Source: a bacterium
GTDB lineage: Bacteria; Planctomycetota; Planctomycetia; Pirellulales; Pirellulaceae
NCBI GenBank assembly: GCA_024743355.1
Contig: JANSWS010000031.1
Location: 1 to 34,419 of the forward strand
Direction of reading: 5' to 3'
DNA: 34,419 nucleotides
A model generated the notes under the pieces. The model made no database searches. It worked only from the letters and a program-made list of their open reading frames with translations, and was not told the origin of the DNA. Below, one piece after another: positions 1 through 8,333 of the stretch (its first letter is position 1; the number at the start of each line of letters is the position of its first letter). Position numbers and translations under genes: made by a program.

Positions 1-235
1 CTCCTGTTCCATCAACTAGCATGCTGACAAGCTGTCTATGGAATAACTCGCAGTCGCCAGCTTTGCAATGTATTTTTCCCCAGCCGACTTGTGTGGTACA
101 ACGAGCCGGAGTGAAGAGTGAGATTGACAAATCGTTCGCATGATAAATCTGCACCTGCACGATTTGGCGCAACTTCAAAACTAACGCTGCGGGTTACCAA
201 TGAACGGCACTTTTCAGGAAAGTGGCGCTGTCCAT
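1..235. other. Gene-free left edge
   Basis: No convincing coding sequence, RNA gene or terminator is visible before the omega-amidase stop codon. Short open frames on both strands have no recognisable domain or start context. The neighbouring gene to the left lies outside the window. Confidence 0.5.
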
Positions 236-997
236 CTAAGCCATATCGCGCAGAGCGGGAAACTTGCGCCGCCAAAGACGGGCCGTCTTAATGTCAATTT
301 CTGTCTGGATCACCTGTTCCCTGGCATCGGCTTCAAACAGGGGGACGCCCATATGATCGAAAGCCGCCGAACGTCCGTCGAACTCTAAGCCGGGTTCGCG
401 ACCGCAGCGGTTGACACCCACAACAGGCGCCAAGTTCTCGATGGCTCGGGCTTGCAACAATCGCACCCAATGCTCGGATCGTACAGCTGGCCAACAGGCA
501 ATCACCACGATCATCTCCGCACCATCACGGACGGCGGGTCGGAAGCGTTCAGGAAATCGCAGGTCGTAGCAAACAAAGGGTGAAATCTTGATCCCCTGCC
601 ATTCAAAGATGCGGTGGGATGAGCCGGCGGGGTAGTGCTGATCTTCGCCCGATAATGAAAACGGTTGCATCTTTTGGTAGCGGACTAATTCGCTTCCATC
701 CGGTGCAAAGGCCACGGCTTCATTCTTGGACAAGCCGTTTTCCACGGGTGCCGCTACACCTCCCAGGACCGCTGAGTCGAACTGTTGGGCCAACTCCCGC
801 AACAAAGCTTCACCGGCTCGATCTTCATCTTGCGCGGCCACATCTACATTCATGCTGAAGCCCGTCTCGAACATCTCTGGCAACACAATCAAAGAGCCCG
901 CTTGAATGGGAATATCTGCCAACAATTCTCGAACGCGCTGGTGGTTGGTCGGCTTGTCTTCCCAAGCCATGTTCAATTGGAGTGCAACGACATGCAT
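236..997 (-). CDS. Carbon-nitrogen hydrolase, omega-amidase (YafV/Nit2 type)
   Basis: A 253-residue nitrilase-superfamily enzyme, the usual length for bacterial omega-amidases. The Glu-Lys-Cys triad is visible: E41 in VLPEMFETGFSM, K109 in YQKMQPFSLSGED and C143 in FVCYDLRFPERFR. The E41 and C143 contexts are those of the YafV/Nit2 branch, which hydrolyses alpha-ketoglutaramate or alpha-ketosuccinamate to the 2-oxoacid and ammonia. The open frame extends 35 codons further upstream into the aminotransferase gene. I chose the ATG at 997 because it gives the family N-terminus (MHVVALQLNM) and sits five bases after the aminotransferase stop, with AAGAGG from that gene's last codons as ribosome binding site. 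The gene is therefore translationally close to, and probably cotranscribed with, its neighbour. No signal peptide; cytoplasmic. Substrate is inferred from family and context. Confidence 0.9.
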   Translation of the reverse strand: MHVVALQLNMAWEDKPTNHQRVRELLADIPIQAGSLIVLPEMFETGFSMNVDVAAQDEDRAGEALLRELAQQFDSAVLGGVAAPVENGLSKNEAVAFAPDGSELVRYQKMQPFSLSGEDQHYPAGSSHRIFEWQGIKISPFVCYDLRFPERFRPAVRDGAEMIVVIACWPAVRSEHWVRLLQARAIENLAPVVGVNRCGREPGLEFDGRSAAFDHMGVPLFEADAREQVIQTEIDIKTARLWRRKFPALRDMA

Positions 998-1002
998 CAA
1001 AA

Positions 1003-2169
1003 TTACCTCTTGAGCAGATGTTTCAGACCCTTGGTCAGCCGGCCAATTCCTTCTAGCACCGTGTCCGATTCTAAAGCCCCAAAGGATACACGGATGGCGC
1101 ACCGATTGTGTACGCCAAAGGTGCTTCCGGGTAGGACTGCGACGCCAAAATCACGAATCAGCGCCTCCACCAACTCCATGTCCGGTCGCTCGGAGTGCAG
1201 TTGCAGCAAGGCGTAGAATGCACCTTGCGTCTCCGGGACATGACACAGATCGGCCAAGGGATGAAAGTGTTCCAAGACCTGGTCTCGGACCTTCTCCAGC
1301 CCACCCACATAAGGTTGGCACCAGGCGTAGCCCCGCTCCATGGCCGCGGTGGCAGCCAGTTGACTGATGCGCGGGGGACAGACGAGATTGGTGTCCTGAA
1401 TTTTCTTGATCGGCATCACCAGACATTCGGGTACGACCATATAGCCGACCCGCCAGCTGGCCATGCCAAAGGCCTTGGATAGGGTGAACAGCGAGATGGT
1501 GTGGGCCGCCGACGTGGCTTGCGAGGCGGGAGAGTAGTGAGTGTTCGCACCGTAAACGAAGTACTCGTAGGCTTCGTCTGAAATGTGGTAGATGCCCCGG
1601 GCCGCGCACAGCTCACCAACCGCAAGTAGATCGCTCGGCGGATAAATCACGCCGCAGGGGTTGTTGGGTGATACGGTGACGATAGCTCGTGTCCGCTCGG
1701 TAAGGGCGGAACGAATCGCATCCAGATCCAGTTGGTATTCCTCGGTGGTCGGGACAATCACCGGGCGGCAGCCGGTGATGGTAATTGCCATTTCATGATT
1801 GAAGTAATAGGGGCTCATCAGGATGATCTCATCACCTATGTCGGCGATGGCCAGGATAGCATTCAGAAAGCCCATATTCGATCCGGCGGTCACAATGGGT
1901 CGGGCATCGTGTCCACACTCAATGCGATTTTCTTCCCAGAGCTTCTGGCGAATGAGTTCCAAAAGAACTTCGTCGCCACACACATCACCATAGCGATGGA
2001 TGTTCTCAGGCGGCTGTTGGATTCGGGTGAAAACAGAAGGCGGCGGTGGGTAATGGACAATCCCCTGTCCCAGAGAAATTGTCCCAGGGTGGTCCGAGAT
2101 CATCTTGCCCACGATCGGAATCACGGGGGCTTGAACCTGTTCGATTCGTCTGGCGACGCGGTTTGACAC
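1003..2169 (-). CDS. Class I/II PLP-dependent aminotransferase
   Basis: A 388-residue fold-type I aminotransferase of normal length. Recognisable features are the SPNNPCG loop with N170, ISDEAYEYFVY with D198 and Y201, and the PLP-binding lysine K232 in SKAFGMASWRVGY. A C-terminal arginine in CAIRVSFGAL fits the substrate-carboxylate contact. The start is a GTG at 2169 with AGGA about six bases upstream. The next gene downstream is an omega-amidase. This pairing is known for glutamine transaminases, in which glutamine donates the amino group and the resulting ketoglutaramate is removed by the amidase, making transamination irreversible. I infer the same here, possibly for methionine or aromatic oxoacids; the amino-acid preference cannot be read from the sequence. 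The gene is divergent from the SGNH-DUF1080 gene, with about 200 bases between them. Confidence 0.93.
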   Translation of the reverse strand: MSNRVARRIEQVQAPVIPIVGKMISDHPGTISLGQGIVHYPPPPSVFTRIQQPPENIHRYGDVCGDEVLLELIRQKLWEENRIECGHDARPIVTAGSNMGFLNAILAIADIGDEIILMSPYYFNHEMAITITGCRPVIVPTTEEYQLDLDAIRSALTERTRAIVTVSPNNPCGVIYPPSDLLAVGELCAARGIYHISDEAYEYFVYGANTHYSPASQATSAAHTISLFTLSKAFGMASWRVGYMVVPECLVMPIKKIQDTNLVCPPRISQLAATAAMERGYAWCQPYVGGLEKVRDQVLEHFHPLADLCHVPETQGAFYALLQLHSERPDMELVEALIRDFGVAVLPGSTFGVHNRCAIRVSFGALESDTVLEGIGRLTKGLKHLLKR

Positions 2170-2371
2170 TGGCGATCCTGGCTATGCTGTTACGAAGAGG
2201 AACCATTGTTGCTCAGCCGGGACATGAATGCCACAGGCACAGCGGGACTCCCATGAAGTTTGCCCATCCCCAAAAGCTTTCAAGCCGCCAAAGCTGTCAA
2301 GTCGCGGCAATTCGTGTAGGCTGATAGCCGATCAACCCTTTGGAATCGAGCGTGAACAGGTGGTAACGCAT

Positions 2372-3763
2372 ATGGTTATTCATTGGCATCAATCTCGGTA
2401 TGGCCGACTTTTGTATGGCAGCCTGGTGTTCCTCGGATGCATGATGCTCAGCATGAGCAAGCTGCCTGGGCAAACCCAGGAGCAGACGCTGGATGCGGAA
2501 GCCCGCGTTGCATTGCCAGAAAGCGACGATGGTCTTCCCGGAGTGGGTCCGATTCGTCGCTACGATTGGTTTCGCAATCTGTGGCTGGCCCGCCGCAGCC
2601 AGTGGGCCGAGAGTGTCGAGCAAGATCAGCAGGCTGTGGTGTTCCTGGGTGATTCGATCACTCAGGGTTGGGGCGATGATCTGCGGGGCAGTTTTCCCGA
2701 ACTCAAGGTGGCCAACCGCGGAATCAGCGGTGATACCACCCGCGGCATGTTAATCCGTTTGGACGAAGACGTGCTGTCCCTGAATCCTCAAGCCGTGGTT
2801 CTGCTGATGGGAACCAACGACTTGGAGGAAAAGGCGACACCGCAACAGGTGGCCGAGAATTTCAAGCTGATCATCGAGCGGCTCAAGTCGCACGATCCCC
2901 AGATGCCGATTGTTGCCTGCCAGGTATTTCCGAGTTCCGCCGAGAAGAGTCGTGACGCCGCGTCTATCAAAGAGGTCAATCGCCTGTATGCACAGGCCGT
3001 CTATGGCGATCCGCAGGTTACCCTGATCGATACGTGGACTCTGTTTGCCAACGAGAATGGAGATGCCAAACTCGAGGAGTTTCCGGATCTGTTGCATCCG
3101 AATCAGCTTGGATACGACAAGTGGGCGAGCGCCTTGAAGCCTATTTTGGCGACGTTGCAACTTATTGAAACGGAGGCGGAAGCCTTCGAAGTCGAGTCTG
3201 GTTTTCAAAGATTGTTCAATGGTGAGGATCTCAGCGGTTGGTGCTATTTGCCGACTTCAGCCGAGATGTTGGAGCAGCGCGAGCGCTGGCGGTCCCGCGC
3301 GCCCGACGCGCCGCCCTGGCCTGTCGTGAAGGAACGCATCGATTGGGATGGCCAGCAGGCGACCAGCGACGGCCGCTATGCGGCCATTTCCGGCAGGTTG
3401 GTGGTGACCACGCCTCCCGAGGGTCGCAAGATCCAGCAGCTTTGGACCCAGCGCGAGTTTGACAAGGACTTCACCTTGAAGCTCGAGTTTCGAACAACCC
3501 CCAACGCGGACAGCGGTGTTTTTTTACGAGGTAAACAACTGCAATGCCGCGACTTTCCGCTGGCCGGACCCTACCAGGAACTGCGGCATTTTCGTTCGGG
3601 TGATTGGAACGAATTGGTGGTTGAAGTACGCGGCAATCGAGCCCGCTGCACCTGCAATGGCGAAGTGTTGGAAGAGGCTTTCGAACTGCCGGACAACGGA
3701 CCCATCGGTCTGGAAGGCGATCGCGGCCAAATCGAGTACCGCCGCATTCGAATCAGCGAATGA
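2372..3763 (+). CDS. Exported SGNH/GDSL hydrolase fused to DUF1080
   Basis: A 463-residue two-domain exported protein. Residues 1-36 look like a signal peptide (basic start, hydrophobic core around 13-28). Residues 85-262 form an SGNH hydrolase of the PAF-acetylhydrolase type: S95 in VVFLGDSITQGW, G117 in NRGISGDTT, N149 in LLMGTNDLEE, and D239/H242 in PDLLHPNQLGYD. Residues 276-463 are DUF1080 (3-keto-disaccharide hydrolase, lectin-like jelly roll), starting at GFQRLFNGEDLSGW and ending IEYRRIRISE. The open frame extends back to 2228, but the ATG at 2372 has AGGTGG eight bases upstream and directly precedes the signal peptide. An esterase joined to a sugar-associated jelly roll suggests deacetylation or processing of an acylated polysaccharide outside the cytoplasm. 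That role is inference; the domain calls are firm. Confidence 0.9.
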   Translation: MVIHWHQSRYGRLLYGSLVFLGCMMLSMSKLPGQTQEQTLDAEARVALPESDDGLPGVGPIRRYDWFRNLWLARRSQWAESVEQDQQAVVFLGDSITQGWGDDLRGSFPELKVANRGISGDTTRGMLIRLDEDVLSLNPQAVVLLMGTNDLEEKATPQQVAENFKLIIERLKSHDPQMPIVACQVFPSSAEKSRDAASIKEVNRLYAQAVYGDPQVTLIDTWTLFANENGDAKLEEFPDLLHPNQLGYDKWASALKPILATLQLIETEAEAFEVESGFQRLFNGEDLSGWCYLPTSAEMLEQRERWRSRAPDAPPWPVVKERIDWDGQQATSDGRYAAISGRLVVTTPPEGRKIQQLWTQREFDKDFTLKLEFRTTPNADSGVFLRGKQLQCRDFPLAGPYQELRHFRSGDWNELVVEVRGNRARCTCNGEVLEEAFELPDNGPIGLEGDRGQIEYRRIRISE

Positions 3764-3797
3764 GGCAGTAGACAAAGGCGTTCTAACCCGGCTTGTC

Positions 3798-3885
3798 GTA
3801 GCCACCGTCGCCAGTAGCCACCGTCGCCAGACGGTGGACGAAGTCGACCACGCTCTGGCGACCACGCTCTGGCGAGCGTGGCTAC
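3798..3885. repeat. Composite palindromic repeat with two duplicated arms
   Basis: An 88-base intergenic element between convergent genes. GTAGCCACCGTCGCCA occurs twice in tandem (3798-3813, 3814-3829), and ACCACGCTCTGGCG twice in tandem (3847-3860, 3861-3874). Two hairpins are perfect: CCACCGTC/GACGGTGG with a four-base loop, and CCACGCT/AGCGTGG with a six-base loop. The outer ends GTAGCCAC and GTGGCTAC are also complementary. Its position at the end of both genes suits a bidirectional transcription stop, but there is no T-run. It looks like a REP-type dispersed element; other copies lie outside this window. Confidence 0.75.
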
Positions 3886-3972
3886 AGGCGGCGGCCCGTA
3901 TGGAACGGCATTGGGGCTAGGGCTGTTTGCGTCCGAAGTTACGCCATCAGTCTGCCCCCTTTTTCCCGGCCC

Positions 3973-5376
3973 TCACTGGCTTTGGCTAATGCAGTACAAA
4001 TGCTCCGCACCGCGGATGAAGATTTCGTCGCCATAGATGGCTGGCGAGGCGTCGACGGGTTCTCCCAGATCGTTTTCAGCAACGACCTCGAATTCTTTTC
4101 CATGCTGGATCACGGTAGTGACACCGTTGCGTCCGGTGAAGTAGATCCGCCCGCCCGCCGAAACGGGTGAGGCATACATGTCCTTGATGCCAGGCAAACG
4201 TGTTTGAGGAATGAGCACCTCGCCATTGGTGGCATCGACCGAGGTCATGATGCCGTCGCGCGATTTGGTGAGATACAGTTGGCCCTGGTATAGCGTGGCA
4301 GAGGCCACGTAAGGTGCAGCATCGTTCCGCGTCCAATTGACTTGCTCGGTTCCCTCGATGTCTCCCTGGCTGTCCAGTCGCATGGAATAGATGGCATTGC
4401 CGCGATAACCCGTCATACAGATTAACGAGTCTTCAAATCGGATCGGACTGGGGATGGGATTGGTGACTTGTCCACCGCATTGCCAAATCAATTCACCGGT
4501 ATTCAGGTCATAGCTGCGGACGGTAGTGCCGTTGGTGATCACCTGAGTTCGACCGCCATGCTCGACGATCAGCGGTGTAGCCCAGGTAGTAACTTCGGTT
4601 GGGCGTGGAGTCCGCCACCGCAGGCTGCCGTCCTGTGTATTGAGTGCTACTAGAGAAGACAGAAGCTCGTCGTCATCGCGCTGTCCATTTCCATTCTTGT
4701 CTTCGTAACCATCTTGATCCCAGGGTACGATCAGCGTGTTGCCCGACAGGGCCGGAGTGCTGGCTTCGCCAAATTGATTGCGAGTGGTCATCTTGCCGAG
4801 ATCAGCCGACCACAGGATATTTCCCTCCCAATCCAAGCAGTACACGCCGAAGGATCCAAAAGACGCGTAAATGTGCTTGCCATCAGTCACCGGCGATCCT
4901 GAGGCGAGTGTATTCGTTTCGTGTCCTTGTTCGTGCGGAACTGCTTCGTTGACGACCGTCTGCCACAGCAGCTTTCCGCTGGTACGCTCGACGGCGACGA
5001 TTGCAAACTGGACATAGGTCTTAGCTTGAGTGTCGCTATCCGCGTTTCCACGGCCGAAGAAGCCGCGGCCGCCGGGACCGGGAGGAACGTCGCGCAAATC
5101 GGGCTCGCCGGGTCGGTCCGTACGGATGGCTACGTTCAGAAAAATACGATCCTCCCAAATGATAGGGCTGCCGCTGCCTTCGCCGGGAAGATCGGTCTTC
5201 CAGCGAATGTTTTTGTTGGCGGACCATTGGCTGGGCGGATTCGACTCCAACTGGGAGCCGTCGAAATTCGGACCGCGCCAGTTCGGCCAATTGGTTTGCG
5301 CCGAGACTGCGGCAAGGCCAGAAAACGTTAGCAAGACGACCATCAACGGTTCAAAGCGTTTCGTCACGGGAGACAC
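3973..5376 (-). CDS. Exported PQQ-like (BamB-type) beta-propeller protein
   Basis: A 467-residue protein with a signal peptide (residues 1-26, core LMVVLLTFSGLAAVSA) followed by QTNWPNWRGPNFDG. That opening is a hallmark of the planctomycete outer-membrane-biogenesis-like PQQ propellers. Blade motifs recur throughout: GSPIIWEDRIFLNV, SGKLLWQTVV, DGKHIYASFGSFGVYCLDWEG, DGSLRWRTPRP and TGELIWQC. A glycine-rich insert near residue 100 (PPGPGGRGFFGRG) is probably a flexible loop. No catalytic motif of a quinoprotein dehydrogenase is seen, so a binding or scaffold role in the periplasm is more likely than enzymatic activity. The 5376 start is GTG. A second GTG three codons later (5367) has GGAG at better spacing and may be the true start. 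Family members are very numerous in planctomycetes, and the individual function is unknown. Confidence 0.88.
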   Translation of the reverse strand: MSPVTKRFEPLMVVLLTFSGLAAVSAQTNWPNWRGPNFDGSQLESNPPSQWSANKNIRWKTDLPGEGSGSPIIWEDRIFLNVAIRTDRPGEPDLRDVPPGPGGRGFFGRGNADSDTQAKTYVQFAIVAVERTSGKLLWQTVVNEAVPHEQGHETNTLASGSPVTDGKHIYASFGSFGVYCLDWEGNILWSADLGKMTTRNQFGEASTPALSGNTLIVPWDQDGYEDKNGNGQRDDDELLSSLVALNTQDGSLRWRTPRPTEVTTWATPLIVEHGGRTQVITNGTTVRSYDLNTGELIWQCGGQVTNPIPSPIRFEDSLICMTGYRGNAIYSMRLDSQGDIEGTEQVNWTRNDAAPYVASATLYQGQLYLTKSRDGIMTSVDATNGEVLIPQTRLPGIKDMYASPVSAGGRIYFTGRNGVTTVIQHGKEFEVVAENDLGEPVDASPAIYGDEIFIRGAEHLYCISQSQ

Positions 5377-5486
5377 TCCATGGCAGCGAGGAATGATAGA
5401 CTGACTGCCTTATCTTAGCAGAGGCCGCCGAGTACTTTTCGCAGAAGCGTGCGCCTTACAAAGTATTAAGAAGCCTACCGGCACTT

Positions 5487-5580
5487 CACAGCAAATTTGT
5501 GGCTGCGGCCGTACGGCTTGCGCCGTTACGTGGCCAAAGTAAGTGCCATTAGGCTAACGCCAAAGCGGCTAATGGTTTTC
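5487..5580. repeat. Two adjacent intergenic palindromes
   Basis: The gap between the adaptor gene and the propeller gene holds two stem-loop sequences. The first, about 5501-5535, folds around GGCTTGCGCC with flanks GGCCGTAC and GTTACGTGGCC. The second, 5546-5575, has the arms CCATTAG and CTAATGG, with further partial pairing inside (GGCT/AGC). Both are GC-rich hairpins without a T-run. They read as dispersed repeats of the kind common between planctomycete genes rather than as classical terminators. Confidence 0.5.
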
Positions 5581-5603
5581 GAAAAGGTACTGAACCTTGG
5601 CCG

Positions 5604-6863
5604 CTACTCTTTGGGCTTCTCGCCAGCGACCAATTGATCGCCGACCTCGAGATCTCCCGAGATAAATTCGGTGAAGCGACTATCGGAGATACCGACTTTT
5701 ACGGCTCGGGCCCGGAGAAACTCTCCGTCATACATCCACACATGCCGATCCTGGATCGGCTGGTTGTATTCGGCTCTTTCTTCCGCGCTTCTTCGCACAA
5801 GATCTTGTTCACTCGAGCTCGCTCGGGCCTCGGCTACACCATCCAGAATGGAACGATCGTCGGGATGCACCAGTTTTCGGTTCGGCGGATAGAACCGCAG
5901 TGCCGAGTTGGGAACCTTGATGATGTCGGCTTTCTTCTCAATCTGAAAGGATAGGCTGGCCGTCATACCGGGCAGCAACTTCATGTCGCTGTTAGGGGTT
6001 TCAACCACAACCGGATAGGTCACCACATTAGATTCTTCGGTGCTGCTCAGTCGAACTTCGCGAATGCGGCCATTCTCGAAGACCTCACCTGGGTATGCAT
6101 CCACGGTGAAGGTAACCGGTTGTTCCTCTTGTTGGGCGCGTCGAATCAGTCCGATGTCGGCTTCGTCCACGGAAGCATAGATGTACATTTTCTCATCCAT
6201 GTCGGGCGCAACGATGAACAATTCGGGCGTTTGGAACTGAGCCGCCAGCGTTTGCCCCTCGTCGATCTTTCTATCGATGACAATGCCATCCACCGGAGAA
6301 CGGATTTCCGTGTAGGCCAGATTGGCTTGGGAATTCTCCAAGTTTGCCTCGGCCTGTTGCACGGCCGCCTGGGCGACACTCAAATCAGCTTTGGCCGCCA
6401 TTCGACTGAATTTCAGTTCATCGATCTCGGTTTCCGAAAGAATACTGCGATTGGTCAGTCTTTCGGCTCGTTCTTCGGCATTGATCGCCTGCTGGAGTCG
6501 AGCTTCCGCGCGTTTGACTTCGGCCAATCGGGTCTCCAATTGTGCTTTGTCTCGGAGAACAAGCGACTCAAAGAGTCGGGGATCGATCTTTGCCATCAGC
6601 TGGTCTTTTTTCACCTGATCATTGAAGTCCACGTGCAGTTCTAGAATAGGGCCGCTGACAACCGCGCCCACATTCACGCGGAGTACTGGCTCCACGGTGC
6701 CGGTAGCATTTACATTCAGCGTGATGTCGCCTTTGATGGCCTCTTCCAGTCGGTATTGAGGCTTATTGCGTTCGCGAATGTATTTTGCCGCTGGAAAGTA
6801 GGCCGCGGTTCCCAGTCCACCCAGGACGGCGATGACTAAAAGAAAAGTAATAATGCCACGCAT
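5604..6863 (-). CDS. HlyD/MacA-like periplasmic adaptor subunit
   Basis: A 419-residue membrane fusion protein. It has an N-terminal membrane anchor (residues 4-27), a barrel-sandwich lipoyl half around GTVEPVLRVNVGAVVSGPIL, and a coiled-coil hairpin from about residue 100 to 180 rich in Ala, Glu, Arg and Gln. The second lipoyl half is at YTEIRSPVDGIVIDRKIDEG, followed by beta-barrel and membrane-proximal domains ending ISDSRFTEFISGDLEVGDQLV. This order is typical of MacA-type adaptors that link an inner-membrane pump to an outer-membrane channel. Between PNSALRFYPPNRKL and HVWMYDGEFL there is an extra charged insert of about 45 residues. No MacB, RND pump or TolC gene is adjacent: downstream lies an intergenic repeat and the propeller gene. 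It either pairs with a pump elsewhere or is an orphan. Confidence 0.88.
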   Translation of the reverse strand: MRGIITFLLVIAVLGGLGTAAYFPAAKYIRERNKPQYRLEEAIKGDITLNVNATGTVEPVLRVNVGAVVSGPILELHVDFNDQVKKDQLMAKIDPRLFESLVLRDKAQLETRLAEVKRAEARLQQAINAEERAERLTNRSILSETEIDELKFSRMAAKADLSVAQAAVQQAEANLENSQANLAYTEIRSPVDGIVIDRKIDEGQTLAAQFQTPELFIVAPDMDEKMYIYASVDEADIGLIRRAQQEEQPVTFTVDAYPGEVFENGRIREVRLSSTEESNVVTYPVVVETPNSDMKLLPGMTASLSFQIEKKADIIKVPNSALRFYPPNRKLVHPDDRSILDGVAEARASSSEQDLVRRSAEERAEYNQPIQDRHVWMYDGEFLRARAVKVGISDSRFTEFISGDLEVGDQLVAGEKPKE

Positions 6864-6937
6864 GCTATTGGCGATTAGCTAGGAGAAAAGATTCGGGACC
6901 ATCCCATAGTAATTCGTATGGGAGCCGAATTCTTGGA

Positions 6938-8038
6938 TTAGAGCTGCAAAACGGCGGTACCCCAGGCAAGCCCCGCGCCAAATCCACACAGCAGAACTCG
7001 GTTGCCGGGTTTGAGCTGCCCCGCCGCCAACGCCTCGCTGAGGGCCAGCGGGATACTGGCCGCAGACGTATTTCCGTACTGCTCGAGATTTACAAACACT
7101 TTTTCGCGGGGAATACCAAAGTCGGAGACTGCGGAATCAATAATGCGAATGTTGGCCTGATGGAGGATCATAAGATCCAAATCATCAACGCCCAATCCGG
7201 CGTGGGCCAGACAATCGCGGCAGCTATCCGCGACGACGCGAACCGCCCATTTGAAAACCGTGCGGCCTTCCATGGTCAAATAATGCTGGCCGGCGGCGAT
7301 ATTTTCGGCGGTGAGCGGCAATCGACTTCCGCCGCTGGGGATGCACAAGCTGTCGCCGCCCGAACCTTCCGAACCGAGGGTATAGCTGAGCAAGCCCTTG
7401 CTGTCATTGGCAGGTCGCAGCAACACTGCCCCCGCGCCATCGCCGAAGAGAGGGTAGGTTTTTACGTCGCTTGGATTGATCGTGCGGCTCATGACTTCCG
7501 CCCCAATCACCAACACGTTGCGATAGCAACCGGAGGCAAGAAACTGGGCACCGGTTACCAGACCGTACATGAAACCCGCGCAGGCGGCATTGACGTCCAT
7601 GGCGGGAGCAATGCAACCAAAGTGGCGTTGCACCAGACAAGCCGTTGAAGGGGCGGCGTGATCTGGAGTGATGGTGGCGACCAGTATCAGATCCACATCG
7701 GCCGGTGCGACGCCCGCGTTATCCAGACAGCGCTCGGCGGCTAGGATGGCCAAATCGCTGGTTGCCTGATCGGGATGCGCCTTGCGTCTTTCGAGAATGC
7801 CAGTTCGCTGCACGATCCAATCGCTGTCGCAGCCCAACTCGGAGAGATCTTCGTTGGCAACGATCGTTTCCGGAACATAAGCTCCCGTGGCGGCTACTTC
7901 GAAACCGGTCAGTACCGACATGCGGCTGCGACCCGACAAGGCCGGCCGCACTCTCTTGCTGATACGCGAAACATCCGCAACTGTCGCCATGCGTTCCAAT
8001 CCGCCGTCTGAATTCTTCTGACTAAAATGCGGCTTCAT
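6938..8038 (-). CDS. 3-oxoacyl-ACP synthase III (FabH-like)
   Basis: A ketoacyl synthase III that condenses an acyl-CoA with malonyl-ACP to start a fatty acid or related chain. All three catalytic residues are present (numbered from 8038): C153 in DVNAACAGFMYG, H293 in LHQANIRIIDSA and N323 in YGNTSAASIP. The C-terminal GFGAGLAWG glycine motif is intact. Family members usually begin near residue 40 here (MSVLTGFEVAATGAYVPE), which would give 327 residues. ATGs at 7990 and 7921 are therefore alternatives to 8038, and none has a strong ribosome binding site; 7990 has a weak GGA. No other fatty-acid synthesis gene is adjacent, so whether it is the housekeeping FabH or a specialised starter enzyme is open. 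The HlyD-like adaptor gene lies 74 bases downstream. Confidence 0.92.
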   Translation of the reverse strand: MKPHFSQKNSDGGLERMATVADVSRISKRVRPALSGRSRMSVLTGFEVAATGAYVPETIVANEDLSELGCDSDWIVQRTGILERRKAHPDQATSDLAILAAERCLDNAGVAPADVDLILVATITPDHAAPSTACLVQRHFGCIAPAMDVNAACAGFMYGLVTGAQFLASGCYRNVLVIGAEVMSRTINPSDVKTYPLFGDGAGAVLLRPANDSKGLLSYTLGSEGSGGDSLCIPSGGSRLPLTAENIAAGQHYLTMEGRTVFKWAVRVVADSCRDCLAHAGLGVDDLDLMILHQANIRIIDSAVSDFGIPREKVFVNLEQYGNTSAASIPLALSEALAAGQLKPGNRVLLCGFGAGLAWGTAVLQL

Positions 8039-8284
8039 GATAGCAGAAACCCAATTTTGCGGCTAAAGCAAACTCCGGTCCGCATGGTAATTGGTTGCTC
8101 TCACAGCCGCGTGATCGGCAAACCTGACCTAGAACCGCTGAAGTTTAACGATAAAGTGAAAAAACAGGACGCAAGCTGCCGGTTACGGTGTGGAACAAAA
8201 CGTAGGCGATTTGGATAGCCGCTTGAAGACCGGTTTGGGCTGAATGGACGGGCGAAGTTCCGGCGACTTTTGACCTTGGCTGGC

Positions 8285-8310
8285 CTGAAAAAACCCTCTG
8301 AGGACCGACA
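8285..8310 (-). terminator. Weak possible terminator after the MoxR operon
   Basis: Read on the minus strand, a short palindrome CCTCAGAGG is followed at once by GGTTTTTT (T-run complementary to 8288-8293), about 30 bases past the stop codon of the last operon gene. The stem is only four base pairs, so this is a weak candidate. Position and T-run are the main support. Confidence 0.3.
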
Positions 8311-8333
8311 AAATCCGAACCCGGGTTCTCGTA

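Noticed and set aside
124-150. TTGACA with a TAAATC downstream, resembling a promoter
   Set aside because: Spacing is only 14 bases and no plus-strand gene follows.
785-1216. Long plus-strand open frame across the omega-amidase/aminotransferase junction
   Set aside because: Antisense to two well-supported genes, no domain and no start context.
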